Shown: positions 1 to 8,500 of the stretch, in pieces | Numbering within the stretch: position 1 is the stretch's first letter | Layout of the letters: each line of letters begins with the position of its first letter | Origin: Burkholderiales bacterium | GTDB lineage: Bacteria > Pseudomonadota > Gammaproteobacteria > Burkholderiales > Burkholderiaceae_D | DNA length: 11,348 bases | Assembly: GCA_028868455.1 (NCBI GenBank) | Contig: JAGWUK010000043.1 | Span: 1-11,348, forward strand | Direction of reading: 5' to 3' | The notes under the pieces: model-generated | The model's database searches: none | The model's input: the letters and a program-made list of their open reading frames with translations, nothing else | Told to the model about the DNA's origin: nothing | Position numbers and translations under genes: made by a program

Positions 1-540
1 AGGTGTCACACCCAGATAGTGCGCCACGTCGCGCAATTGTATGCGCGACGACAGTTGTGGGTACGAGGTAAGAAAAGCCTGGTAACGCTGTTCAGGTGTC
101 ATTGTCAGCAACTCCCTTTCACGCTGCTCTTTTCTGACAATATGCCATTCGAGTAATTGTCGGATCGCTTTTTGCCACGCGGGATAAATTTCCATCAGAT
201 TGCGCAATTTAGAATAATCCAGTTGCTCTATCGTGCAATCTTCGATCGCCGAAGCAAAATAATCTGTTTTCAAACCGGCGATCAACACGCTGGGGCAAGC
301 AAAAAAATCGCCTTCGCCGATGAATGATTTTACGCGCTCCTGACCACCCTCCCCGAGATACGTCAACTTGGCAATCCCGCTACGTACGACGTACACATAG
401 GGCTGCCATTCGCCAACCGCAAATATTTCAGCACCACGTTCGACATGACGCAACTGCAAACCGGATTCGACGATATCCCAGCCTGGCAATGCACATCCCG
501 CGGCTCTTTCCATCAATGCCCTGGTTTGCTGCAATGGCAT
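1..540 (-). CDS. Crp/Fnr-family transcriptional regulator, C-terminus cut by window edge
   Basis: The reading frame is open from an ATG at 540 to the window edge, giving 180 codons of a family that is usually about 220 to 250 residues. Residues about 20 to 110 look like a cyclic-nucleotide-binding-type beta-barrel (VERGAEIF at 33-40, VVRSGIAKLTYLGEGG at 51-66, GEGDFF at 75-80). A long helix follows (about 112-145), then the start of a winged helix-turn-helix (IQLRDVAHYLGVTP at 167-180); the recognition helix lies outside the window. The only cysteines are C16, C82 and C102, so the Fnr iron-sulfur cysteine cluster is absent. The Arg-Ser pair that holds cAMP phosphate in true CRP is not visible after GEGDFF, so the effector is unknown. 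The start codon overlaps the waaF stop (TGATG) and has an AGAAGG ribosome binding site inside waaF, which suggests translational coupling. The family call is firm; the regulon cannot be told. Confidence 0.85.
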   Translation of the reverse strand, partial: MPLQQTRALMERAAGCALPGWDIVESGLQLRHVERGAEIFAVGEWQPYVYVVRSGIAKLTYLGEGGQERVKSFIGEGDFFACPSVLIAGLKTDYFASAIEDCTIEQLDYSKLRNLMEIYPAWQKAIRQLLEWHIVRKEQRERELLTMTPEQRYQAFLTSYPQLSSRIQLRDVAHYLGVTP

Positions 541-1604
541 CAGTGCACCTTCTGACGAGCTATCACGTTTTGCAAAATACCCTGCAATGGCTGCCAGACC
601 ATTTCCATCGTCAGCTTCTGCATACAATCCTGATGCCCGAGCGGGCATTCGCGCTGGCGGCAAGGCGCGCAAGTCAAGCGGAGCGACAACGAATGGGCCA
701 CGTCAGAAAACGGCGGAGCATGATCGGGATCGGTCGGGCCATAGAGCGCAATAACAGGACGATTCAGCGCCGAAGCAATATGCAATAAACCCGAATCATT
801 GCTGACCACGGCGGCAGCGCCGGCAATTAAGGCAATCGCCTGATGCAGCGAGGTCTTGCCAGCTAACTGATACACCTGTGCACACTGCGTGTTGATTGCT
901 TCGCAAACGTCATGATCTTTAGGAGAACCCAGCAAAACGATTTGCGCATTCGGATGCGCTGCCATGATCGTCGCGGCTAACTGCGCAAAATGTTCCGTCG
1001 GCCAGCGTTTGGCATTGCCAAATTCGGCGCCGGGGGCAAAAACGACCAAGGGCTGACTTGGCGACAAACCCAACTCAACAAACACGGCATGAATCGTCTG
1101 TTCTTGTAATTTCAACGCGGGGCGCGGGCAATTTGTTGGCGCTGTCGGTGACGGCGCATACGCCAGCGCAGCATAAAACGGCACCATCGCCCTGGGTGCC
1201 ACGGGATCATCAAAATGCATCTGATTGATCAGCCCATAACGGCTTTCACCTTTATACCCGATACGTCGTTTAATACCTGCCATCCACGGTAACAAAGCAA
1301 ATTTCAAGGTATTGGGCAAGACATAGGCTGCTGCGTAATTATTCTGCCGAAGCAATCTGGCAAACCGCCAGCGTTCGCGCAATTGCAAAGCACCGTGCTT
1401 GAATGGAGTCTCCAGCACCGTATCGACTTCATCCATGGCCCGCAATACCGGCGCGACCCAGGCGGCGGCCAATACGTCAATTGCCATTTCAGGATGTTGC
1501 TGTTTCAGTGTCGCCAGCAAGGGTTGCGCCATCACGGCATCGCCTATCCAATTCGGCGCAATGATCAGCAGACGTTGCGGCACAGTCGTACTGCCCATGC
1601 TCAT
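540..1604 (-). CDS. waaF: ADP-heptose:LPS heptosyltransferase II (WaaF/RfaF)
   Basis: This is a 354-residue glycosyltransferase of family GT9. It adds the second L-glycero-D-manno-heptose to the LPS inner core on the cytoplasmic face of the inner membrane, using ADP-heptose. Visible family marks are the N-terminal APNWIGDAVMAQPLL at 16-30, PGAEFGNAKRWP at 191-202, SNDSGLLHIASAL at 268-280 (donor-binding side) and GPTDPDHAPP at 289-298. A C-terminal cysteine cluster follows (C312, C315, C320, C327, with CPLGH at 320-324), which is typical of WaaF and helps set it apart from WaaC. Length matches the family (about 345 to 355). The ATG at 1604 overlaps the stop of the upstream AhpD-like gene by four bases (ATGA). 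A second ATG two codons in (1598) is possible but has no better binding site. The stop overlaps the next gene's start by one base. Function is well supported. Confidence 0.95.
   Translation of the reverse strand: MSMGSTTVPQRLLIIAPNWIGDAVMAQPLLATLKQQHPEMAIDVLAAAWVAPVLRAMDEVDTVLETPFKHGALQLRERWRFARLLRQNNYAAAYVLPNTLKFALLPWMAGIKRRIGYKGESRYGLINQMHFDDPVAPRAMVPFYAALAYAPSPTAPTNCPRPALKLQEQTIHAVFVELGLSPSQPLVVFAPGAEFGNAKRWPTEHFAQLAATIMAAHPNAQIVLLGSPKDHDVCEAINTQCAQVYQLAGKTSLHQAIALIAGAAAVVSNDSGLLHIASALNRPVIALYGPTDPDHAPPFSDVAHSLSLRLTCAPCRQRECPLGHQDCMQKLTMEMVWQPLQGILQNVIARQKVH
548..553 (-). promoter_or_regulatory. Ribosome binding site of the Crp/Fnr-like gene, inside waaF
   Basis: On the minus strand AGAAGG lies 7 bases before the ATG at 540. 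It sits within the last codons of waaF, so ribosomes finishing waaF would end next to it. It supports the start chosen for the regulator and coupling to waaF. Confidence 0.6.
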
Positions 1605-2179
1605 CGCGGAATGCGCCCCATCAGGAAAAATTCATCATTCGGGCGCATGGAAATCACATTGGCCATACGATTCGACAATCCAAAAAATGCGGTGATCGCC
1701 GCGATATCCCAGATATCTTCATCGTCGAAACCGTGACCGTGCAGCGTTACATAATCGGCGTCACTAATCTGTTGCGAATTCAGGCAGACCTTGATGGCAA
1801 AATCCAGCATGGCACTCTGGCGCTGTGTGATGTCTGCTTTCAGGTGGTTAACCGCGACCTGATCCGCAAGCAATGCGTTTTTTGAATAGATACGCAAAAT
1901 CGCCCCATGCGCGACAACGCAGTACAGACAATTATTTTTTGCGCTGGTCGCTGTCACAATCATCTCGCGGTCGGCCTTGCTGAGGCTGCCCGTGGTTTTC
2001 AGCATCAACGCATCGTGGTAAGCAAAAAAAGCGCGGAACTCGTCCGGTCGGTGTGCCAAAGTCAAAAAGACATTCGGCACGAATCCGGCTTTTTCCTGAA
2101 CGGCCAGTATCGTCGTGCGGATATCTTCCGGCAGGTCTTTCAGTTCAGGTACAGGAAAGCGTGAGATGGGATGTGACAT
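1601..2179 (-). CDS. AhpD-like / carboxymuconolactone decarboxylase-family protein (peroxidase-related)
   Basis: This 192-residue protein belongs to the AhpD-like, all-helical carboxymuconolactone decarboxylase fold and resembles the subgroup called 'uncharacterised peroxidase-related enzyme'. The key motif is CLYCVVAH at 84-91: two cysteines spaced CxxC with a histidine four residues on, and E72 twelve residues before the first cysteine. That is the same spacing as the Glu/Cys/Cys/His relay of AhpD. The histidine that lies between the cysteines in AhpD is Tyr86 here. N-terminal RFPVPELKDLPEDI (7-20) and GFVPNVFLTLAHRP (32-45) also fit the subgroup. No signal peptide is seen, so it should be cytosolic. 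The ATG at 2179 has a strong AAGGAG binding site 5 bases upstream. The gene is first in a tightly overlapping trio with waaF and the Crp/Fnr-like gene. Thiol-dependent peroxide or disulfide chemistry is likely from the family; the substrate is unknown, and no link to LPS can be shown from sequence. Confidence 0.88.
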   Translation of the reverse strand: MSHPISRFPVPELKDLPEDIRTTILAVQEKAGFVPNVFLTLAHRPDEFRAFFAYHDALMLKTTGSLSKADREMIVTATSAKNNCLYCVVAHGAILRIYSKNALLADQVAVNHLKADITQRQSAMLDFAIKVCLNSQQISDADYVTLHGHGFDDEDIWDIAAITAFFGLSNRMANVISMRPNDEFFLMGRIPR

Positions 2180-2184
2180 GGGAA

Positions 2185-2190
2185 CTCCTT
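2185..2190 (-). promoter_or_regulatory. Ribosome binding site of the AhpD-like gene
   Basis: AAGGAG on the minus strand, 5 bases before the ATG at 2179. It is the strongest Shine-Dalgarno match in the minus-strand block and fixes the start of the AhpD-like gene. Confidence 0.75.
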
Positions 2191-2203
2191 TTGATGTGTC
2201 GTT

Positions 2204-2230
2204 TCAGATTGCGCGGTTCGCGCAATCTGA
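2204..2230. promoter_or_regulatory. Perfect 11-bp inverted repeat in the leader of the AhpD-like gene
   Basis: TCAGATTGCGC and GCGCAATCTGA form perfect arms of 11 bp around a 5-base loop (GGTTC on the plus strand). The repeat lies 24 bases before the start codon of the AhpD-like gene and 73 bases after the msbA stop. Neither strand has a run of T directly after the stem, so it is not a standard rho-independent terminator. It could be a dimeric-regulator operator, an mRNA leader stem, or a transcript-end structure protecting the msbA message. The symmetry is seen directly; the role is inference. Confidence 0.55.
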
Positions 2231-2307
2231 CAATGCGTCATACGTATTATTTTGCCATTATTCACGTAAGCTGGACAGGCACACCGGATGATCTGATTGG
2301 CTGACTG

Positions 2308-4044
2308 TCAGGCAGCAAATTGCAAACGATGCAGATTGGCATACACGCCATCATGTGCCAGCAACTCGGCATGTGTGCCGACTTCCATGATACGGCCATC
2401 GACCAGCACCACGATTCTGCTGGCGCGCTCGATCGTCGATAAACGATGCGCAATCACCAGCGTGGTTCTGCCCTGCATCAATTCATCCAGCGCTTCCTGC
2501 ACAGCGCGTTCCGATTCACTATCGAGCGCGGATGTCGCTTCGTCCAGTATCAGAATCGGCGCATTTTTGTAGATCGCCCTGGCAATGGCGAGGCGTTGCC
2601 GTTGCCCACCCGACAAACGCATACCGTTGTCGCCGATCAAGGTGTTCAGCCCATCCGGCAAATCGCGCACTACGTCGTTCAGATGCGCTGCCTTGACAGC
2701 AGCGGCAACACGTGCCGCATCCGGCGCAGCATCGCCGTAAGCGATATTGGACGCGATCGTGTCATCGAACAGCACAACGTTCTGACTGACCATGGCGATT
2801 TGCTGACGCAGACTGGCCAGCGAAATATCCTGCAATGAACGTCCATCCAGCAAAATATCGCCAGAATCCGGCGTATAGAATCGCGGCACCAGATTCACCA
2901 GTGACGTTTTTCCGCCGCCGGACATCCCGACCAGAGCAATCGTTTCGCCGGCTTGTATACGCAAATTGATATCGCTGAGCGCTTCCTGCTCTTTCCCGGG
3001 ATAGGTAAAACTGGTATTGACGAATTCCAGCTGACCAACGGCGCGGCCCGATAAATCCTGGCCGCTGTCGTGTTCTGCTTCAGTATCGATCATGGCAAAT
3101 ACCGATTCCGAAGCGGCCAAACCACGCTGCATCGGACCGTTCAGATCGGCAAGTCGTTTCAGTGGCGTCAATAACATCATCATCGCGGTAATGAATTTGA
3201 CGAAATCGCCCACGGTGGTCGTGTCTTGTTTGGCCTGCGCGACCGCTAGCATAATCACAATCGCAACAGCGCACGCGGCAAGAATCTGCGTTACCGGCGT
3301 CGTCGAAGCCACAGCCACCGTGGTTTTCATGGAATAGCCGCGCAGCTTTTCATTCTTTTCGTCAAAACGTTTTTGCTCATAGTGCTGTCCGCCGAAAATA
3401 CGGATCACCTGATGCGCCCTGGTCGTTTCTTCGATCACTTGCGTCAATTCGCCATTGACTTCGAGCTGGTTCTGATTGAGTTTGCGCAGGCGCTTGCTGA
3501 CACCGCGCACCAGCGCCGCCATCGCGGGGATCAACACCACCGTGACCAGTGTCAGCTTCCAGTTCACCCACAGCAAATAGGCGAGCAACACGATGACCGT
3601 CAACGAATCCCGGAACAAGGTCGTGATCGAAACCTTGACCATTTCGACGATCTGTTGCGCCTCAAACATGATGGTATTGATGATGCGTCCACTCGATTCT
3701 GAATGATAAAAGCGAACCGGGACGCTCAGAATCCGGGCAAAGATTTGTGCCCGCAAATCATTCAACATTTTGGTGGACACCCAGCTCATCAGGTAGCTGG
3801 TGGTAAATGTGCAAAACCCCCGCATGATGAAAATACCGATAATCGCCACCGGCACTTTCCATAAAGGCAAATTCGTATGTTCGCCTTTGAAACCGTGATC
3901 CAGCAAATAACCGAAGACATGCGGAAACATGATTTCCGTCAACGCTGTGCCAAACATGGTGATCAACGTCAGCAACAGGCGCTGGCGATATGGGCGGATT
4001 GACTCCCATATGCGTTTAAAAGTAGCCAGAGTAATCTTGTTCAT
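2308..4044 (-). CDS. msbA: Lipid A-core flippase MsbA (ABC exporter)
   Basis: This 578-residue half-transporter has an N-terminal membrane domain fused to an ATPase domain, the same layout and nearly the same length as E. coli MsbA (582). It moves core-lipid A across the inner membrane using ATP, as a homodimer. Hydrophobic spans fall near 22-45, 63-85, 145-162, 163-178, 252-270 and 282-293. The ATPase domain shows Walker A GMSGGGKTS at 373-381, the Q-loop Q421 (VSQN), the signature LSGGQ at 477-481, Walker B ILILDE at 497-502 and the H-loop H533. All catalytic residues are present. The ATG at 4044 has only a weak GGAA 5 bases upstream. The gene lies 188 bases after the ligase gene and 128 before the AhpD-like gene, flanked by LPS genes on both sides, which favours MsbA over a drug exporter of the same fold. 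Confidence 0.93.
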   Translation of the reverse strand: MNKITLATFKRIWESIRPYRQRLLLTLITMFGTALTEIMFPHVFGYLLDHGFKGEHTNLPLWKVPVAIIGIFIMRGFCTFTTSYLMSWVSTKMLNDLRAQIFARILSVPVRFYHSESSGRIINTIMFEAQQIVEMVKVSITTLFRDSLTVIVLLAYLLWVNWKLTLVTVVLIPAMAALVRGVSKRLRKLNQNQLEVNGELTQVIEETTRAHQVIRIFGGQHYEQKRFDEKNEKLRGYSMKTTVAVASTTPVTQILAACAVAIVIMLAVAQAKQDTTTVGDFVKFITAMMMLLTPLKRLADLNGPMQRGLAASESVFAMIDTEAEHDSGQDLSGRAVGQLEFVNTSFTYPGKEQEALSDINLRIQAGETIALVGMSGGGKTSLVNLVPRFYTPDSGDILLDGRSLQDISLASLRQQIAMVSQNVVLFDDTIASNIAYGDAAPDAARVAAAVKAAHLNDVVRDLPDGLNTLIGDNGMRLSGGQRQRLAIARAIYKNAPILILDEATSALDSESERAVQEALDELMQGRTTLVIAHRLSTIERASRIVVLVDGRIMEVGTHAELLAHDGVYANLHRLQFAA

Positions 4045-4232
4045 TTATTCCAATTTCGATGTCGCTTTATCCATGCGGCTTTCAGGCCATTTTCATGCCA
4101 GAAGGCGCATCAATAAAGGGGTCTTTGTTTTGACATTAAAAATAATTATCGTCTACCGTGTCATCAGGCTGCGCAGTTGCGCGTCCGTATGCACCGGGCT
4201 ATTCGTCACCGTACCAAACCCTTGCAGCAATG

Positions 4233-5561
4233 TCATTCTGGCGGCATCACGCTTTCTGGCCTGCGAACACCTGCCAGTGGCACTGCCAGCAAAATCATGA
4301 ATGCCATGCCAAATACGCCGTCGCGCAAAATCGCATTGAACATGCCGCCCACCATCATTGCCACAGTGAGCATGGCAAGCAACATCGCGCGCTCACGTTG
4401 CTCTTGTTTGGCCGCATTCACCATCCTGCGTGCCGTCCAGAACTGCGTTCCCCAGATGAATAACAAAGCCAGCAAACCCGGTACGCCAAGCTCTGTCAGG
4501 TAAAGCAAATAATCATTGTGCGGCGTCGTCATGGTGGCACTGACCAGACCTTGTGCACGCTGGCGATACAACATCATCCAGCTCGCGATGCCGTGCCCGG
4601 TCCACGGTTTTTCCGCAATGATTTCGCCGGTCAGCTTATAGATTTCGAGGCGCATACCGTCGTCGCTGATTTTGCGGCCCGCAGAAAAATCACGCAGCTG
4701 ATGAATGGTACACAGCGTTCTTAATTGAAAAATCGCCCACGGACCGGCTTGCACCAGACGCACTTCACAGGTTGCCGGCTCCGGCAAACTCAATGCGTAC
4801 TTCCATCCGCCCGCCAGTGCTGCCAGCAAGACGAACGGCACGACCAAGCTGCGCCACGACCATGAAAAATTCCTCACCAGCATCAGCGCGCACAACAACA
4901 GGAAAAGCAAACTCGCCGTCCTGGTTTTCGCCAGTAAAAAAAGCGCCGCCACAATATACAAGAGCAAGAGACTGCGCAAGATGCGGTAATCGCGGCGTAA
5001 ACGCATTTCATGCAGCATCCAGCCAGCAGCCACCGCCAGCAAAATGCCCAGCAAGATGGATTTATTACCTTCATAAATCACATAACTGCGAAACAAAGTA
5101 TTGGCAGGTAACAGATGGAAATAATTCGCAACAAACAATGTCGACGCCATAACCGCGCCGAAGAAAAACACTTTCACCGCACGGCCTTGCCATTCACCGC
5201 TGCGCACAGTCAAAAACGGAAAGAGAAACAAATACGTCTGGTAATGCCAGAACCCCGGCCAGAATTCTTTACGAATTTCTTCCGGATGCGCCTGCGTCAA
5301 TGCCACAACCAGGCTCACCGCACTCAGCACAGACACCGGCAACAATAACGGACTGCTTCGCACGGCTTTCCACTTTCCCGCAAAATCGGCGGACAGCAAG
5401 CAACTGATATAAAAAAGCAGCACGCCGCCATACATCACACCGACCGGAAAAAATAAGGTCAGCGGCAAATAACTCAGTATTTGCTGCGGCAAAGTCTGGC
5501 GCCAGTTCTGCGCAGACAAGGCCGCGTTATTCCCGACGGCAGCATACGTAGCATTTGTCAT
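4233..5561 (-). CDS. O-antigen ligase/polymerase-family membrane protein (WaaL-like)
   Basis: This polytopic inner-membrane protein has 442 residues from the ATG at 5561, with about 10 to 12 hydrophobic spans. The C-terminal half carries the Wzy_C/O-antigen-ligase marks: KTRTASL with R214, a large periplasmic loop about 255-350 holding GMRLEIY (R304) and GHGIASW, and HNDYLLYLTELGVPGL starting at H348. The Arg and His positions fit the conserved residues of WaaL-type ligases, which transfer glycan from undecaprenyl diphosphate to core-lipid A. Two cysteines in the loop (C265, C284) could form a disulfide. The frame can be extended 6 codons to a TTG at 5579 inside dnaE, but the ATG four bases after the dnaE stop is the more natural start. 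No strong binding site is seen, so coupling to dnaE translation is likely. Context with waaF and msbA favours a core/O-antigen ligase, but an O-antigen polymerase or another glycan ligase cannot be excluded. Confidence 0.85.
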   Translation of the reverse strand: MTNATYAAVGNNAALSAQNWRQTLPQQILSYLPLTLFFPVGVMYGGVLLFYISCLLSADFAGKWKAVRSSPLLLPVSVLSAVSLVVALTQAHPEEIRKEFWPGFWHYQTYLFLFPFLTVRSGEWQGRAVKVFFFGAVMASTLFVANYFHLLPANTLFRSYVIYEGNKSILLGILLAVAAGWMLHEMRLRRDYRILRSLLLLYIVAALFLLAKTRTASLLFLLLCALMLVRNFSWSWRSLVVPFVLLAALAGGWKYALSLPEPATCEVRLVQAGPWAIFQLRTLCTIHQLRDFSAGRKISDDGMRLEIYKLTGEIIAEKPWTGHGIASWMMLYRQRAQGLVSATMTTPHNDYLLYLTELGVPGLLALLFIWGTQFWTARRMVNAAKQEQRERAMLLAMLTVAMMVGGMFNAILRDGVFGMAFMILLAVPLAGVRRPESVMPPE

Positions 5562-5565
5562 GGCT

Positions 5566-8500
5566 TCAGGTGTATTCAATTTCCACGTTTTTCGGCGATA
5601 ACCATTCTCCCAGACGCAGGCGCAGATTGTCGTCAGGATTCACCCGCCATTGATCCGACAGATACAGCTCCGCGCAGGCGTCGGTGTTCTGATAGCGCAC
5701 CAGCACCGGACAACCATCAGCGTTCAAATGTGGCTTCAGCAATTCATGTAATTTCTTCGTATCGGCCTGCGCATTCAGGCGTATGCACAAGCCCTGCGAA
5801 AACTGCACGCGCGCACGACCGATATCCATGACTTTTTCGGCAGAAATCCGTAAGCCGCCCGAGAAGCGGTCTTCCGACACCTTGCCAAGTACGGCAAGAA
5901 ATTCGTCTTCCTTGAACAGGCTCTTGAATTCATCGGCGACTTCGCTATACACAGTCACTTCCACGGTGGCCGTACCGTCATCCAGGGTCACGATCAGGAT
6001 TTTCCCGCGCTGCGTCATCTGCGTACGGACACCGGCAATCACACCGCCGATCAGGCGCAGATCGCGGGACGGTTCCAGCTTCAACAAGGTCGTCTTGATG
6101 AACTTGCGAACTTCCGGCGCGTAGGCATCGAACAAATGGCCAGACAAATAAAATCCTAGCGCCGCTTTTTCTTCCATCAGTCTTTGCTTGTCTGACCAGT
6201 GCGGTACAACGATGTATTCCGGCGGCGGAATCATGTCTTCATCGTCACCAAACAGGCTGACCTGATTCGCCGCGGCTTCGGCCTGCTCGGCCGCCTCCAG
6301 CGCAAAATTCACGGTCGCCAGCAAGATCGCCCTGTCCTTGCCAAGGCTATCCATCGCACCAGCGCGTATCAAGGATTCGATTGTGCGGCGATTGACCTGA
6401 CGTTTATCGACGCGCTTGCAGAAATCGAACAAGTCTTTGAACGGCCCGTCCGCTTTACGCGCAGCGACGATATTTTCAATCGCATTTTGCCCGGAGCCTT
6501 TGACGGCGCCCAGACCATAGCGTATCTGCGTTGATTTCTTGCCAGCCTCGCCGACCGGCATAAAACGGTAGTCGGATTGATTGATATCGGGTGGCAGCAT
6601 TTTCAGCTTGCAGACATCAATCGCATCTTCAACCAGAATTTTGACTTTATCCGTATCATCCATCGCCAGCGACATATTGGCTGCCATGAACGCGGCCGGA
6701 TGATGCGCTTTCAGATAAGCGGTGTGATACGACAGCAAGGCGTATGCAGCGGCATGTGATTTATTAAAACCGTAGCCCGCGAATTTTTCCATCAAGTCGA
6801 AAATCTCGTCGGCCTTTTCCTGCGGCAAACCGTCTTTCGCCGCACCATCGCGGAAAATCTGCCTGTGCTCGGCCATCTCTTCGGCTTTTTTCTTACCCAT
6901 CGCACGACGCAACAAATCCGCGCCGCCAAGTGAATAGCCACCGACCACCTGCGCCATCTGCATCACCTGCTCCTGATACACCATGATGCCGTAGGTTTCC
7001 GACAAAATGCCTTCGGTACGCGGATCGGGATAATCGAATTTTTCGCCATGCTTACGCTTGCAGAAATCCGGGATCAGATCCATAGGACCCGGACGGTACA
7101 GGGCCACCAGCGCAATAATGTCTTCAAAACGATCGGGACGCGCATCTTTCAGCATGCCTTGCATGCCGCGACTTTCCAGCTGGAACACAGCGACAGTTTT
7201 CGCCTTGGTCAGTAAATCGTAAGACGCACGATCATCGAGCGGCAACTTGGCCAGATCGAAATCTTCCATCGCCGGATCAAGCATTTTGATATACCGTACA
7301 GCGCGGTCAAGAATCGTTAAAGTCGTCAAACCCAAAAAGTCGAACTTGACCAGGCCAACGGCTTCCACATCGTCTTTATCGTATTGCGACACCACGCCGG
7401 AATCGCCGCCCTGCGTATACAGCGGGCAAAAATCGGTCAGCTTACCTGGAGCGATCAACACACCACCGGCATGCATACCGATGTTGCGCGTGATACCTTC
7501 GACTTGTTGCGCCAGATCGAGCAGGGTTTTGACTTCTTCTTCGTTTTCCTGACGTTCAGCCAGCAAGGGTTCTTCCACAATCGCCTCGGCGATCGTGACC
7601 TGCTTGCCCGGTTTGAATGGGATCAGTTTCGATACGCCGTCGCAAAACATATAACCGAAATCGAGCACACGCCCGACGTCGCGAATCGCGCCCTTGGCCG
7701 CCATCGTTCCAAAAGTGGCAATCTGCGACACGGCATCCTTGCCGTAGCGGTCTTTCACATACTGGATAACGCGGTCGCGCCCTTCCTGACAAAAGTCAAT
7801 ATCGAAGTCGGGCATCGAAACGCGTTCAGGATTCAGAAAACGTTCGAACAGCAGGTTGTATTGCAAAGGATCGAGATCGGTAATCAGCAATGAATACGCA
7901 ACCAGAGAACCCGCACCGGAACCACGTCCCGGCCCGACTGGCACACCGTTGTTCTTCGCCCATTGAATGAAGTCCGCCACAATCAGGAAGTAGCCGGGAA
8001 AACCCATTTTAATAATCGTGTCGGTTTCAAACTTCAGCCGCGCCTCGTAACGGGCGCGTTCTTTTTCGCGTTTCTCTTCATTCGGAAACAGATGTTGCAG
8101 ACGGAATTCCAGCCCGCGCGTCGCTTCAAATATCAAAAAGTCATTGAGCGTCATCCCGTCGGGCGTCGGAAAATCCGGCAACTTCGGCTTACCCAGTTCC
8201 AGCGTCAGATTACAACGCTTGGCGATCTCGACAGAGTTCCGCAATGCGCCAGGCATATCGGCGAACAGCGCCTGCATTTCCGCCTGTGTTTTAAAGCATT
8301 GCTGATCATTGAAACGACGCACACGACGACCATTGGCCAGCATATCGCCTTCGGCAATACAGACGCGCGCTTCGTGCGCAGTGAAATCTTCTTTATTAAT
8401 AAATTGCACAGGATGCGTCGCCACCACCGGCAATTTCAATTTATTTGCCAGCACCACCGCCTGACGAATATGGTTTTCCATATTGGCCTGACCGGCGCGC

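Noticed and set aside
27..50. Perfect 9-bp inverted repeat CGTCGCGCA / TGCGCGACG with a 6-base loop
   Set aside because: It lies inside the helix-turn-helix coding region of the Crp/Fnr-like gene and is not followed by a T-run. Chance symmetry from GC-rich codons is the simplest reading.
2204..2230. Reading the 11-bp stem as the msbA rho-independent terminator
   Set aside because: No T-run follows the stem on the minus strand (the next bases are AACGACACATC), so the canonical terminator form is missing. Kept as a regulatory or structural element instead.
4045..4232. A small gene or terminator in the 188-base gap between the ligase gene and msbA
   Set aside because: No minus-strand frame with a start and binding site is seen. 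The AT-rich stretch near 4130-4150 is not preceded by a stem. Plus-strand frames here are shadows that continue into the ligase gene.
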